This document shows positions 1-9,150 of a DNA stretch of 64,000 nt, one piece after another. The notes under the pieces were generated by a model. That model was not told where the DNA came from. It saw nothing but the letters and a program-made list of their open reading frames with translations, and made no database searches. The DNA lies in NCBI RefSeq assembly GCF_002531725.1, contig NZ_NWSQ01000031.1, positions 1-64,000 on the forward strand, written 5' to 3'. Every line of letters starts with the position of its first letter. The first letter of the stretch is position 1. The stretch is from Rhizobium sp. L43. Lineage in GTDB: Bacteria; Pseudomonadota; Alphaproteobacteria; Rhizobiales; Rhizobiaceae. The position numbers were made by a program, and so were the translations under genes.

Positions 1-608
1 CAGGCACGCCCCGCGTCATACTCCTTCATCTTGGAATCCGGTTCCAGCGAGCTGTGGTCGAAACTGCCTTGGACGGTGCCCGGCTCGATCAACGAAACGC
101 GGACGTTGAAGCCGCGGATTTCGTGGTCGAGCGACTCCGAATAGCCTTCGAGTGCGTACTTGCTCGCTGCGTAATGCGCCGAGTACGGTGCCGGCACGAA
201 CCCCAGCGCCGAACTGAGGTTGACGATGCGCCCCTCTCCCCGACGACGCATTGAAGGCAGCACGGCGTTGGTCATCCGCATGACACCGAACAGGTTAACG
301 TCGAACAAGCTCTGAACCTGAGCGACGGAGGACTCTTCGGCCCCACCAAACATACCTAGGCCGGCGTTGTTGACGAGAACGTCGATACGTCCGGTATTTG
401 AGAGCACCGTCGAAACGAGCGAAGCCACAGAGGCTTCGTTGGTCACGTCACAAGCCAGCATCGAGAATTGGCCCGAGCTCTCGCTACTCGGCTTGCGGCT
501 CGTGCCGAAGACTGTGAAGCCGGCTCGTGCCAAGGCTGCGGCACTCGCAAGACCGATGCCGGACGAGGCTCCCGTTACCAGAGCGGTCTTTTTGGAATTT
601 GAGGTCAT
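1..608 (-). CDS. SDR family NAD(P)-dependent oxidoreductase (3' end beyond window)
   Basis: The minus-strand frame starts at the ATG whose first base is 608 and stays open to the left edge, so the C-terminus is missing. The N-terminus carries the Rossmann dinucleotide-binding motif TGASSGIG, followed by NNAGLG, and a catalytic YAASK (Tyr-x3-Lys) preceded by the expected Ser region (IVNLSS). These are the signatures of classical short-chain dehydrogenases, cytosolic oxidoreductases acting on alcohol or carbonyl substrates. The substrate cannot be told. A dyad ATTACAATCGTAAT lies about 65 bp upstream, and a decayed TetR-type regulator gene is divergent, so the pair was probably once a regulator-controlled oxidoreductase. 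Confidence 0.9.
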   Translation of the reverse strand, partial: MTSNSKKTALVTGASSGIGLASAAALARAGFTVFGTSRKPSSESSGQFSMLACDVTNEASVASLVSTVLSNTGRIDVLVNNAGLGMFGGAEESSVAQVQSLFDVNLFGVMRMTNAVLPSMRRRGEGRIVNLSSALGFVPAPYSAHYAASKYALEGYSESLDHEIRGFNVRVSLIEPGTVQGSFDHSSLEPDSKMKEYDAGRA

Positions 609-672
609 CGCTGTCTCCGAACCCCTGAGATTTTACCAGTGGTGCATCATTGCAGTACGATCACTTATACAC

Positions 673-686
673 ATTACAATCGTAAT
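673..686. promoter_or_regulatory. Short dyad between SDR gene and TetR remnant
   Basis: ATTAC-AATC-GTAAT lies in the divergent intergenic region, about 65 bp before the SDR start and 30 bp before the TetR remnant. A TetR-type repressor normally binds such a dyad to control itself and the neighbour. Assignment is by position and symmetry only. Confidence 0.35.
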
Positions 687-714
687 ACAATGGCGCAGAT
701 TGCAAGGAGTGGCG

Positions 715-915
715 ATGCGTTACAAAAACGGCGGAAGGACAGCTCCGAATGCGGCATTGTGGAGATTGCAGCGCAGGAGTTCCCAGCCGATAGCATCGCT
801 GTCGCGGGACTCGTCGGCGTCACGAGCGACGCTGGCCTGACGAATGGGCTTCTATCCCCAATTCAAGCCGAAGGTGGCGCTGATCGAAGAGCGTCGGGAC
901 GACGATGAACGTATA
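715..915 (+). pseudogene. Frameshifted TetR/AcrR-family regulator remnant
   Basis: Three successive reading frames together give a TetR N-terminal DNA-binding domain. MRYKNG is in the first frame, GIVEIAAQEF...AGLTNG (helix-turn-helix core) in the second, and GFYPQFKPKVALIEE (the usual FYxHFKSKEAL segment) in the third. Each part matches the order seen in TetR proteins, but two frame changes (near 735 and 845) break it, and the ligand-binding part is absent. Its place divergent from the SDR gene is the usual place of such a regulator. It is most likely non-functional. Confidence 0.6.
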
Positions 916-1346
916 ATCGACTCAGTTGGACGAACGCTATCAGCAGATGGAATTGAAGTGGTCATCACCGCCCACCTGTCACCTCAGCACCCAACTGGAT
1001 GTGCTTCACCCCACAGTTCCATAATAGAACTTACGCAATATTTTTTAAGTATCTGACATATAACGATAAAATGTGCTTATCTTTTATCGGGCTGTCGGTG
1101 CCTGACGCGCCGAGCGACGCGCTGAATCTGCGATTGATGGTCGTCGATCGAGCGCCAGCATCGAGCAGTTCGGAAACACTCCAATCCCGCTTCTTGTGAT
1201 GGCGTCCTGGACCAGGCCCGGTTCTCCGTCGATCAACCCTCAAGGGGTCGGCTAGCAAGCTGCCGCCGCTCCGTCTTCGCCTCCGCGGTGATCGCGACCG
1301 TACCTGTTCCTTTGAGGAGCCATCAGCGGGAATTGGCCCGCTTCCG
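916..1346. other. Intergenic stretch with one AT-rich inverted repeat
   Basis: No convincing gene is seen on either strand. The stretch marks the change from the decayed SDR/TetR pair to the plasmid block. It holds an inverted repeat at 1064-1089 with perfect 8-bp arms, listed separately. Confidence 0.5.
1064..1089. promoter_or_regulatory. Inverted repeat CGATAAAA-N10-TTTTATCG
   Basis: Perfect 8-bp arms are separated by 10 nt in a locally AT-rich segment (about 1025-1090) with TATAAC just before it. It is the only strong symmetric element ahead of the rightward gene block, so it may be an operator or part of a promoter. There is no direct evidence of function. Confidence 0.35.
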
Positions 1347-1538
1347 ATGGAGCACCTCAACATGGCACACGATCTTTCCCTCGCACGGTCCCACGCCTTC
1401 CACCTCTGCAACGATCTGATGGTCCCCATCACTCTCTTCAAGTCCGGCGACGAATTCGGCGTTCTTCCGTCCGACGAACTCGATGACGAAGACGATCTTG
1501 AGATCGTCCACGAATATCTCCCCCGCGGGTCTCATTGA
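1347..1538 (+). CDS. Small conserved rhizobial plasmid protein (63 aa), function unknown
   Basis: A 63-residue acidic protein with a balanced coding pattern (FHLCNDLMVPITLFKSGDEF, then an Asp/Glu-rich stretch and EIVHEYLP). I recall similar short proteins ahead of DUF3991/Toprim genes in rhizobial plasmids, which fits here: the Toprim gene begins about 185 bp downstream. An alternative ATG is at 1362. No domain, membrane segment or catalytic motif is visible. Confidence 0.55.
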   Translation: MEHLNMAHDLSLARSHAFHLCNDLMVPITLFKSGDEFGVLPSDELDDEDDLEIVHEYLPRGSH

Positions 1539-1723
1539 GACCCGCCTGTGGCTGCCGCTGGCGACCTGTCGGCCGCAAGGGAAGCTTCGCCGCAGCATAT
1601 TGCTGCAACTTTTGTCAGTTGCATGCAGCGCCCTTGCACCCTTCGCTCTTCGCGGCGGGTGGAAGGTGGCCCGCAAAATGCGGGAAGCAAGAAGGGACAG
1701 CCGCTGCGCGGCAGGAGAAGAAA

Positions 1724-2647
1724 ATGAACCGAGAAGAATTAGAGGCGCTGCGCGCGAAGGTGAGTTGCGAAGCCGTTCTTGAACGGGCCGGATACCAACT
1801 CGATGTGAAGAAAAGCACGCGACGTGCCATCAAATACCGACAGGGCGGCAATATCATCATCGTCACGCATGAGGGACGAGGCTGGTTCGATCCGCTCGGC
1901 GATGAAAAGGGCGACGTCTTCGCTCTGGTCATGTTTCTGGATAGGAGCCCTTTCCCGCCCGCGGCGGAAGCCGTCGCATCGCTAATCGGTTTTCGACTTT
2001 CCCGGCCGGAATGGAAAAGCCAGCGGACGTCAGCGCCAGTGGAAGACATTGTCCAACGCTGGCGGTACCGGCGCACGCCTTCGCCCGGGACCAGCGCCTG
2101 GCGCTATCTGTGTTGGGAGCGCTCAATCCCGTCTGTCATTGCCCGGCAGGCCATCCGGGAGGGTCTTCTTCGGGAAGGACCTTTTGGCAGCATGTGGGCG
2201 GCGCATCTCGACAGCAACAGTCGGGTCGTCGGCTGGGAAGAACGAGGACCCGAATGGCGCGGGTTTTCGACCGGGGGCTCGAAGGTTCTTTTCCGTTTGG
2301 GACAGGGCGATGCCTCTCGTCTCTGCGTCACCGAGGCGGCGATCGATGCAATGAGCCTCGCAGCGCTCGAAGGCTTGCGGGCAGGAACTCTTTATCTCAG
2401 TACAGGCGGCGGGTGGTCTCCGGCGACCGATGCGGCAATCTCCGAACTTGCTGTACGGCCGGGCCTGACACTGGTCGCCGCAACGGATGCGAACTCACAG
2501 GGTGACGTCTATGCAGGGAGATTGCGTGCGCTCGCCGAAGCGTCCGGGTGCGACTGGCAGAGGCTACGGCCTTCGGCGGACGACTGGAACGAGGTTCTGA
2601 AAGTCAAGGAAAAGGAGAGACGGGAGAGGAAATGGAGAAGAAGTTGA
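1724..2647 (+). CDS. DUF3991 and Toprim domain-containing protein
   Basis: A 307-aa protein starting at MNREELEAL behind an AGGAGA ribosome site (1713-1718). Open frame extends further upstream, but that part reads as non-coding Cys/Pro-rich sequence. The N-terminal half (residues about 45-90, GWFDPLGDEKGDVFALV) is the DUF3991 region. The C-terminal half has a Toprim-like fold signature: an acidic VTEAAIDAMS segment (about 199) and VAATDAN (about 250), where the usual DxD is DxN. Toprim proteins of this kind resemble DnaG/TraC primases and are common on mobile plasmids. A role in priming or processing transferred single-stranded DNA is inferred. Confidence 0.8.
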   Translation: MNREELEALRAKVSCEAVLERAGYQLDVKKSTRRAIKYRQGGNIIIVTHEGRGWFDPLGDEKGDVFALVMFLDRSPFPPAAEAVASLIGFRLSRPEWKSQRTSAPVEDIVQRWRYRRTPSPGTSAWRYLCWERSIPSVIARQAIREGLLREGPFGSMWAAHLDSNSRVVGWEERGPEWRGFSTGGSKVLFRLGQGDASRLCVTEAAIDAMSLAALEGLRAGTLYLSTGGGWSPATDAAISELAVRPGLTLVAATDANSQGDVYAGRLRALAEASGCDWQRLRPSADDWNEVLKVKEKERRERKWRRS

Positions 2648-2824
2648 GGCCTGCCGCATGCGCGCCGGCCGCATCAAGGGAGGCTTCGCCCGGCATGCGC
2701 CGGCCCTTGACCCGGCCGGACACGAGGCCGGCAACGAAGGAGGGGTCATGAAGGACTGAAGAGAATGGTGAGGTCGAGACGACATCGCTGCCTTCGGTCC
2801 CCAAACCCCGAAAGGACCAGGCTG

Positions 2825-3430
2825 ATGACCTCGATATCCCTCCCCCGCAAAGTGTTTCAAGGTGTAGCCAAACGCGCCGACATGTTCCGAATGTTCGACC
2901 GGCACGCCGAGCGCCCAGATCGTTCAGATGGTGATCAGTCTGCCACCTATGCCGGCGAATGGTTCGAGATCGACGAGACCTCCTACTCCTACATGCTCGA
3001 CATCCTGCCGCCGCTGTGGATGCGGGGGCCGATCTTTGCGATGCGCGAGTTCATGACCGGCTCCGTGACCTCGGTCTTCTACGCGATCCGGGTCGATGAC
3101 GCCGTCCGCTATTTTCACACCTACTGCGACCTCTCCGATCCGAATTCGGTAGAGGCGATGCGTTCCTCGATCCTCGACCGCGAAACCCGGCCGGTTCGGG
3201 CGATGAGCCGCGAAGAACGGCTCGAGCATATCTGGAGCACTACTGCGGTCGACTATCGCGGATACGCGGGCGACCGCTGGCCGAAGCCCATGCAGGGCCA
3301 TCGCACGATCATCCTCTATGGAGGGAAGGAAGGGACGTTCCTCAAACTCCTTGACACGCTGAGCGACGACGAGATCGCCGCCAAGCTGCCGGTGCATCTG
3401 CGCCATCTCCCTTCACCCCTGGCCGCTTAA
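2825..3430 (+). CDS. DUF1419 domain-containing protein
   Basis: A 201-aa soluble protein recognised as the rhizobial DUF1419 family from its Trp/Tyr-rich core (WFEIDETSYSYMLDILPPLW, FAMREFMTG, VFYAI). The ATG at 2825 is preferred because AAAGGACCAGG precedes it; the open frame reaches 2765. It lies between the Toprim gene and the large methylase-helicase, all in the same direction, and a GGTCGAGAC motif is 45 bp before the start. Function unknown; the family is nearly confined to alphaproteobacterial plasmids. Confidence 0.75.
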   Translation: MTSISLPRKVFQGVAKRADMFRMFDRHAERPDRSDGDQSATYAGEWFEIDETSYSYMLDILPPLWMRGPIFAMREFMTGSVTSVFYAIRVDDAVRYFHTYCDLSDPNSVEAMRSSILDRETRPVRAMSREERLEHIWSTTAVDYRGYAGDRWPKPMQGHRTIILYGGKEGTFLKLLDTLSDDEIAAKLPVHLRHLPSPLAA

Positions 3431-3462
3431 GCCAGACCAATCCCCGCAATTGGGCAATGCAG

Positions 3463-3482
3463 CCGGTCGAGGTCTCGACCGG
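3463..3482. promoter_or_regulatory. 20-bp near-perfect palindrome upstream of the methylase-helicase
   Basis: CCGGTCGAGGTCTCGACCGG: two perfect 9-bp arms around a central GT, 38 bp before the ATG at 3520. It contains the GTCTCGACC/GGTCGAGAC element that recurs in other gaps of this block. It could be a regulator site or an RNA hairpin in the leader. Confidence 0.45.
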
Positions 3483-3519
3483 ACGGTTGCGCACGCCCTC
3501 GTTTCAAAGGAGCTTTCCC

Positions 3520-6500
3520 ATGAGTAATGACCCCTTTACCTTCGACATGTTCGGCAGCTCGGCCATGTCCTCCGGCCTGGGGCTCGGTGTTACCGCGTTT
3601 GGCGGTTTCTCACCTGATGCTGCCAATGATGACGACCCGGAGCCCACTCCGCCCGCGCCCGCGTCCGCCCTGCCGCCCGTTGCCACGCCTGTCCGCCGGG
3701 CAGGAATTCGGTCAAACTTCTATCTTGATGGTGATCGAAATCTTGGTGCGTCCTGGAAGGATCGCGCTCGCGCCAACGTCGCGGCGATCCTCGTTGCTGA
3801 AGGCATTGCCAAGCAGGACCGGCCAGCAACGCCCAAGGAGCAGGCGCAGTTGGTCCGGTTCACCGGCTTCGGCTCCGGCGAGCTCGCCAACGGCATGTTC
3901 CGTCGGCCGGGCGAGGTTGATTTTTGGCAGGGCTGGGACGATCTCGGCTCATCGCTCGAGACTGCCGTCTCCGAAGCCGACTACGCGTCGCTCGCCCGCT
4001 GCACCCAGTATGCTCATTTCACGCCCGAGTTCATCATCCGGGCGATCTGGGCCGGTATTGGGAGACTCGGTTGGCGCGGCGGCCGCGTCCTGGAGCCGGG
4101 AATCGGCACGGGCCTCTTTCCTGCCCTGATGCCGCAGCCCTACCGCGATGCCACCTATGTCACCGGGATCGAGCTCGATCCAGTCACCGCCCGTATCGTC
4201 GGTCTCCTTCAGCCGAAGGCCCGGATCATCAACGGCGACTTCGCCCGCACCGATCTGGCGGCGATCTACGATCTCGCCATCGGCAATCCGCCCTTCTCTG
4301 ACCGCACTGTCCGCTCGGACCGCGCCTATCGGGCGCTCGGTTTCCGGCTGCACGACTACTTCATCGCCCGGTCGATCGATCTCCTGAAGCCCGGCGCGCT
4401 TGCCGCCTTCGTCACTTCACACGGGACGATGGACAAGGCCGATATGACGGCGCGTGAGCATATTGCCAAATCCGCCGATCTAGTCGCCGCGATCCGCCTG
4501 CCCGAGGGCAGCTTCCGCCGCGACGCCGGCACGGATGTCGTCGTCGACATCCTCTTCTTCCGCAAGCGCAAACTCGGCGAGCCGGAGGGCGATCAGCTGT
4601 GGCTCGATGTCGATCAGGTCCGGCCCGCCACCGATGATGAAGGGGCCGTCCGCGTGAACCGGTGGTTCGCCCGATACCCCGACTTTGTGCTCGGTACCCA
4701 CGCGCTGACCTCCGGACCGTTCGGCGAGACCTATACGTGCCGCCCCCGCAATGGCGAGGATCTGGAAGCAGCCCTCGCCGCTGCCATCGATCTCCTGCCG
4801 GCCGATCTCTATGACGGTGAGCCGACGCCCATCGATATCGACCTGGAGGACGAGTTGGGCGAGATCGTCGATCTGCAGCCGAAGGGCGGGCCCGTTCGCG
4901 AGGGCAGCTTCTTCCTCGACCGCTCGAAGGGCCTGATGCAGATGCTGGACGGCACGGCCGTCCCCGTTATGGTCCGCAAGGGCCGCTCGAGCGACGGCAT
5001 CTCGGAAAAGCACGTCCGGATCATCAGCAAACTCATCCCGATCCGCGAAGCCGTGCGCGAGGTATTGAAGGCTCAGGAGAGCGACCGGCCCTGGCGCGAT
5101 CTTCAGGTGCGGCTGCGCATCGCCTGGTCGAGCTTCGTCCGCGATTTCGGGCCGGTCAACCACACCACTGTCTCGATCCAGGAGGATGCGGAAACCGGCG
5201 AGGTCAAGGAAACCCATCGCCAGCCGAACCTTGCCCCTTTTCGCGACGATCCCGATTGCTGGCTGGTCGCTTCGATCGAGGATTACGATCTGGAGACTGA
5301 CACGGCAAAACCTGGTCCGATCTTTGCCGAGCGCGTGATTGCGCCGCCCGCAGCGCCGACCATCACATCTCCCGCCGATGCGCTCGCCGTTGTGCTGAAT
5401 GAACGCGGGCATGTCGATATCGACCATGTCGCCGAGCTGCTGCACAGCGATCGAGTGGCGGTGATCGACGAGCTGGGCGACGCCGTCTTCCGCGATCCGA
5501 CAGATGGGTCCTGGAAAACGGCAGACGGATATCTCTCCGGCGCTGTCCGCACCAAGCTCGCTGCCGCGCAGGCTGCCGCCGAACTTGATCCGACCTATGA
5601 GCGCAATGTCCGCGCCCTGACCGATGTTCAGCCGGCCGATCTTCGCCCCTCCGACATCACCGCGCGTCTCGGCGCGCCATGGATCCCGGCTTCCGATGTC
5701 GTCGCCTTCGTGAAGGAGAAGATGGAGGCGGACATCCGCATCCACCATATGCCCGAACTTGGGTCATGGACGGTAGAGGCGCGTCAGCTGGGCTACAGCG
5801 CCGCTGGCACATCCGAATGGGGCACCAGTCGCCGCCACGCCGGCGATCTGCTCGCCGATGCGCTGAACAGCCGGGTCCCGCAGATTTTTGATGTGTTCAA
5901 GGATGCCGATGGCGAGCGTCGGGTCTTGAACGTCGTCGATACCGAAGCCGCCCGTGATAAGCTGCAGAGGATCAAGCAGTCTTTCCAGGATTGGGTCTGG
6001 ACCGATCCCGACCGCACTGATCGGTTGGCGCGGGACTATAATGACCGCTTCAACAATATCGCGCCGCGCAAATTCGACGGCTCCCATCTCAAACTCCCCG
6101 GCGCCTCTGGCGCCTTTGTTCTGTATGGGCACCAGAAACGCGGGATCTGGCGGATCATCGCCGATGGCTCGACCTATCTCGCCCATGCCGTCGGCGCCGG
6201 CAAGACGATGACCATGGCCGCTGCCATCATGGAACAGCGCCGGCTTGGCCTGATCGCCAAGGCGATGCTGGTCGTGCCGGGCCATTGCCTGGCGCAGGCC
6301 GCCCGCGAATTTCTGGCCCTCTATCCGAATGCCCGTATTCTCGTCGCCGACGAAACCAATTTCACCAAGGACAAGCGCGCCCGGTTCCTGTCACGCGCGG
6401 CGACGGCAACCTGGGACGCGATCATCATCACGCATTCGGCCTTCCGGTTTATCGCCGTCCCAACTGCCTTCGAGCAGGAGATGATCCAGGACGAGCTGCA

Positions 6501-8610
6501 GCTTTACGAAGACTTGCTGACCAAGGTCGATAGCGAGGACCGCGTCTCACGCAAGCGGCTCGAGCGGCTGAAAGAAGGATTGCGGGAACGGCTTGAAGGC
6601 CTCGCCACCCGCAAGGACGATCTGCTGACGATCTCGGAAATCGGCGTCGATCAGATCGTTGTCGACGAGGCGCAGGAGTTCCGAAAGCTCTCCTTCGCCA
6701 CCAATATGTCTACGCTGAAGGGCATCGACCCGAACGGTTCGCAGCGCGCCTGGGATCTCTACGTCAAATCTCGCTACATCGAAACGCGGAACCCCGGCCG
6801 GGCACTGGTTCTGGCATCCGGCACGCCGATCACCAACACGCTCGGAGAAATGTTCTCCATCCAGCGGCTGCTCGGCCAAGAGGCACTTGCCGAGCGCGGG
6901 CTGCACGAGTTCGATGCCTGGGCATCCTGCTTCGGCGATACGACGACCGAACTCGAAATCCAGCCATCCGGCAAGTACAAGCCGGTCAGCCGCTTCGCCT
7001 CCTTCGTCAACGTCCCCGAACTCATCGCCATGTTCCGCTCCTTCGCCGATGTGGTCATGTCGGACGATCTCCGGCAATATGTGAAAGTCCCGAACATCTC
7101 GACTGGCCGACGTCAGATCCTGACGGCCAAGCCGACGGCTTTGTTCAAGAGCTACCAGCAGACACTCGATGGCCGGATAAAGGCGATCGAACAGCGCGAG
7201 GGCCCAGCCAAGCCCGGTGACGACATCCTGCTCTCGGTCATCACTGATGGCCGCCATGCGGCGATCGACCTGCGCTTCGTCATGCCGGCTGCCGAGAACG
7301 AGGCGGACAACAAGCTCAATCTGCTCGTCCGCAATGCCCACCGGATCTGGAAGGAAACCAGCAAAGCGATCTATCGCCGCCCCGACGGCAAGGAGTTTGA
7401 TCTCCCGGGCGCCGCCCAGATGATCTTTTCGGATCTCGGCACGATCAATGTCGAGAAGTCCCGCGGTTTCTCGGCGTATCGCTTCATCCGCGACGAGCTG
7501 ATCCGGCTCGGTGTTCCGGCCGCGCAGATCGCCTTCATGCAGGATTACAAAAAGACCGATGCCAAGCAGAGGTTGTTCGGCGACGTCCGCGCCGGCAAAG
7601 TGCGGTTCCTGATCGGGAGTTCCGAAACCATGGGCACTGGCGTCAATGCTCAGTTGAGACTCAAGGCGCTCCATCACCTCGATGTGCCATGGCTGCCATC
7701 GCAGATCGAACAGCGTGAGGGCCGGATCGTGCGGCAGGGCAATCAGCATGATGAGGTCGATATCTTCGCCTATGCCACGGAGGGCTCGCTCGACGCCTCG
7801 ATGTGGCAGAACAACGAGCGCAAGGCCCGGTTCATCGCCGCAGCACTTTCGGGCGACACCTCGATCCGGCGGCTCGAAGACGTTGGTGAAGGCGCTGCCA
7901 ACCAGTTCGCTATGGCAAAGGCCATCGCATCGGGCGACGAGCGGCTGATGCAGAAGGCGGGACTGGAGGCCGATATTGCTCGGCTTGATCGCCTCAGGGC
8001 TGCCCATGAGGATGATCAATATGCCGTTCGCCGGCAGATGCGCGACGCTGAACGCGAGATCGAGGTCTCGATTCGGCGCATTGGCGAAATCGGCGTGGAC
8101 ATCTCCCGCCTACAGCCGACCACCGGTGATGCCTTCACCATGACGGTGCTCGGGCAGGTTCACACCGAGCGCAAAGAGGCCGGTCGCGCGCTGATGAAGG
8201 AGATCCTCACACTTCTACAGCTTCAGCAGGAGGGGGAGGTTCATCTGGCGACGATCGGCGGCTTCGATCTCCTCTATGAGGGCGAGCGGTTCGGCAAGGG
8301 CGACGGCTATCGCTACGAAACACTGCTTCAGCGTACCGGCGCCGACTGCGAGATCGATCTGGCGATCACGGTCACGCCGCTCGGTGCCATCTCGCGACTT
8401 GAGCATGGCCTTGATGGCTTCGAAGAGGAGCTGCGTCAGTATCGTCGGCGTCTCGAAGAGGCCGAGCGCCGCTTGAGTTCGTACCAGTCGCGCATCGGCG
8501 GTGCATTCCAGTTTGGCGATGAGCTCGGCGCTAAAAGGAAGCAACTTCGCGACGTCGAGGAGCAACTGGCGACCTCCGCTATCGCCGATGCAGAACCGAT
8601 TGCTGCATGA
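3520..8610 (+). CDS. Large N6-adenine methylase-superfamily 2 helicase fusion
   Basis: A 1,696-aa protein starting at MSNDPFTFDMFG behind AAAGGAG. The N-terminal part has a SAM-binding motif I (LEPGIGTGLF, about residue 190) and an N6-adenine methylase motif IV NPPF (about 255). From about residue 880 comes a DEAD/SNF2-like helicase: AVGAGKT (Walker A, about 890), VDEAQ (about 1048), SGTPITNT (about 1097) and QREGRIVRQGN (motif VI, about 1395). A charged helical tail follows (about 1480-1690). The architecture resembles the phage P1 DarB-type antirestriction methylase-helicases carried by phages and plasmids. A role in protecting or processing incoming plasmid DNA is inferred. Confidence 0.88.
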   Translation: MSNDPFTFDMFGSSAMSSGLGLGVTAFGGFSPDAANDDDPEPTPPAPASALPPVATPVRRAGIRSNFYLDGDRNLGASWKDRARANVAAILVAEGIAKQDRPATPKEQAQLVRFTGFGSGELANGMFRRPGEVDFWQGWDDLGSSLETAVSEADYASLARCTQYAHFTPEFIIRAIWAGIGRLGWRGGRVLEPGIGTGLFPALMPQPYRDATYVTGIELDPVTARIVGLLQPKARIINGDFARTDLAAIYDLAIGNPPFSDRTVRSDRAYRALGFRLHDYFIARSIDLLKPGALAAFVTSHGTMDKADMTAREHIAKSADLVAAIRLPEGSFRRDAGTDVVVDILFFRKRKLGEPEGDQLWLDVDQVRPATDDEGAVRVNRWFARYPDFVLGTHALTSGPFGETYTCRPRNGEDLEAALAAAIDLLPADLYDGEPTPIDIDLEDELGEIVDLQPKGGPVREGSFFLDRSKGLMQMLDGTAVPVMVRKGRSSDGISEKHVRIISKLIPIREAVREVLKAQESDRPWRDLQVRLRIAWSSFVRDFGPVNHTTVSIQEDAETGEVKETHRQPNLAPFRDDPDCWLVASIEDYDLETDTAKPGPIFAERVIAPPAAPTITSPADALAVVLNERGHVDIDHVAELLHSDRVAVIDELGDAVFRDPTDGSWKTADGYLSGAVRTKLAAAQAAAELDPTYERNVRALTDVQPADLRPSDITARLGAPWIPASDVVAFVKEKMEADIRIHHMPELGSWTVEARQLGYSAAGTSEWGTSRRHAGDLLADALNSRVPQIFDVFKDADGERRVLNVVDTEAARDKLQRIKQSFQDWVWTDPDRTDRLARDYNDRFNNIAPRKFDGSHLKLPGASGAFVLYGHQKRGIWRIIADGSTYLAHAVGAGKTMTMAAAIMEQRRLGLIAKAMLVVPGHCLAQAAREFLALYPNARILVADETNFTKDKRARFLSRAATATWDAIIITHSAFRFIAVPTAFEQEMIQDELQLYEDLLTKVDSEDRVSRKRLERLKEGLRERLEGLATRKDDLLTISEIGVDQIVVDEAQEFRKLSFATNMSTLKGIDPNGSQRAWDLYVKSRYIETRNPGRALVLASGTPITNTLGEMFSIQRLLGQEALAERGLHEFDAWASCFGDTTTELEIQPSGKYKPVSRFASFVNVPELIAMFRSFADVVMSDDLRQYVKVPNISTGRRQILTAKPTALFKSYQQTLDGRIKAIEQREGPAKPGDDILLSVITDGRHAAIDLRFVMPAAENEADNKLNLLVRNAHRIWKETSKAIYRRPDGKEFDLPGAAQMIFSDLGTINVEKSRGFSAYRFIRDELIRLGVPAAQIAFMQDYKKTDAKQRLFGDVRAGKVRFLIGSSETMGTGVNAQLRLKALHHLDVPWLPSQIEQREGRIVRQGNQHDEVDIFAYATEGSLDASMWQNNERKARFIAAALSGDTSIRRLEDVGEGAANQFAMAKAIASGDERLMQKAGLEADIARLDRLRAAHEDDQYAVRRQMRDAEREIEVSIRRIGEIGVDISRLQPTTGDAFTMTVLGQVHTERKEAGRALMKEILTLLQLQQEGEVHLATIGGFDLLYEGERFGKGDGYRYETLLQRTGADCEIDLAITVTPLGAISRLEHGLDGFEEELRQYRRRLEEAERRLSSYQSRIGGAFQFGDELGAKRKQLRDVEEQLATSAIADAEPIAA

Positions 8611-8663
8611 GAACGAAAGCCTGGCCCGACGGCCCGGGCTCCGGTCCCGTCGCTGCAATGATG

Positions 8664-8690
8664 AGGTCGAGACTTGTAATTTCTCGACCT
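8664..8690. promoter_or_regulatory. Inverted repeat AGGTCGAGA-N9-TCTCGACCT
   Basis: Perfect 9-bp arms with a 9-nt AT-rich spacer (CTTGTAATT), 54 bp after the methylase-helicase stop. Each arm carries the GGTCGAGA core also found at 2772, 3463-3482 and 12310-12323. A dimeric regulator site or a structured leader of the next gene is possible. Confidence 0.45.
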
Positions 8691-8774
8691 AATCCATATC
8701 TGAAAATCACTTCCCGTTCAGATGATGTCCTGCCGCCGCTATCGCTGTGGTTTTCGACGTGGTCCGGGATCAGC

Positions 8775-8810
8775 AAAAGGGCGCTCCCCTCACGGGTCGA
8801 GCGCCCTTTT
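8775..8810. terminator. Bidirectional hairpin terminator
   Basis: AAAAGGGCGCTC and GAGCGCCCTTTT form a perfect 12-bp stem around a 12-nt loop, with A and T tracts on the two sides. It would terminate transcription from either direction and separates the methylase-helicase from the ParB-like gene. Confidence 0.8.
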
Positions 8811-9150
8811 GCGTTTTCGTTTCCTGGTAAGGTCCTGCGTGCCATTCGCGCCGCAGCATTCGCCGCCCCGCCTTTCAACATAGAAACGGAGGAGAAGGAG
8901 GAGGAAAAGGAAAAGAACCGATCGCTGATCGGTCCTCCTGCCGACGCGGTTGCTCAACCGCCACCTGTGCCATCCCGGCCACTCGTCCTTCGCAGGGCTG
9001 TGAGCCCCGCTTGTCCTTCGCAGCAGGGATGCTCGGTCGCAGTTGCGTCAGTCCGGCCGATCGGCGGTCCGGGAGATGTCTTCGAGAAAAATGAAGACAG
9101 GAAGGGCTGGCAGGGCGCCGGTCCGGAATTCTCCCGAAAGGAATGACACC

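Larger units (their letters stand above)
8611..9150. other. 540-bp gap holding an inverted repeat and a terminator
   Basis: No gene is supported in the gap. The open frame running through it is low-complexity (long Glu/Lys run) and looks non-coding. It contains the AGGTCGAGA inverted repeat (8664-8690) and a bidirectional hairpin terminator (8775-8810), then a purine-rich stretch before the ParB-like gene. Confidence 0.6.

Noticed and set aside
844..1056. Apparent IS3-type transposase fragment (FKPKVALIEE, later TAHLS-like text)
   Set aside because: The first part fits the FYxHFKSKEAL segment of TetR better and follows directly from TetR motifs in the adjacent frame; the later similarity is too short.
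4480..5748. Long minus-strand open frames inside the methylase-helicase (also 6547-8019)
   Set aside because: Antisense frames of a GC-rich gene with strong codon bias; no motifs, no ribosome sites.
8607..9146. Open frame of 179 codons between the methylase-helicase and the ParB-like gene
   Set aside because: It runs through a bidirectional terminator and a Glu/Lys low-complexity stretch and has no ribosome site; treated as non-coding.
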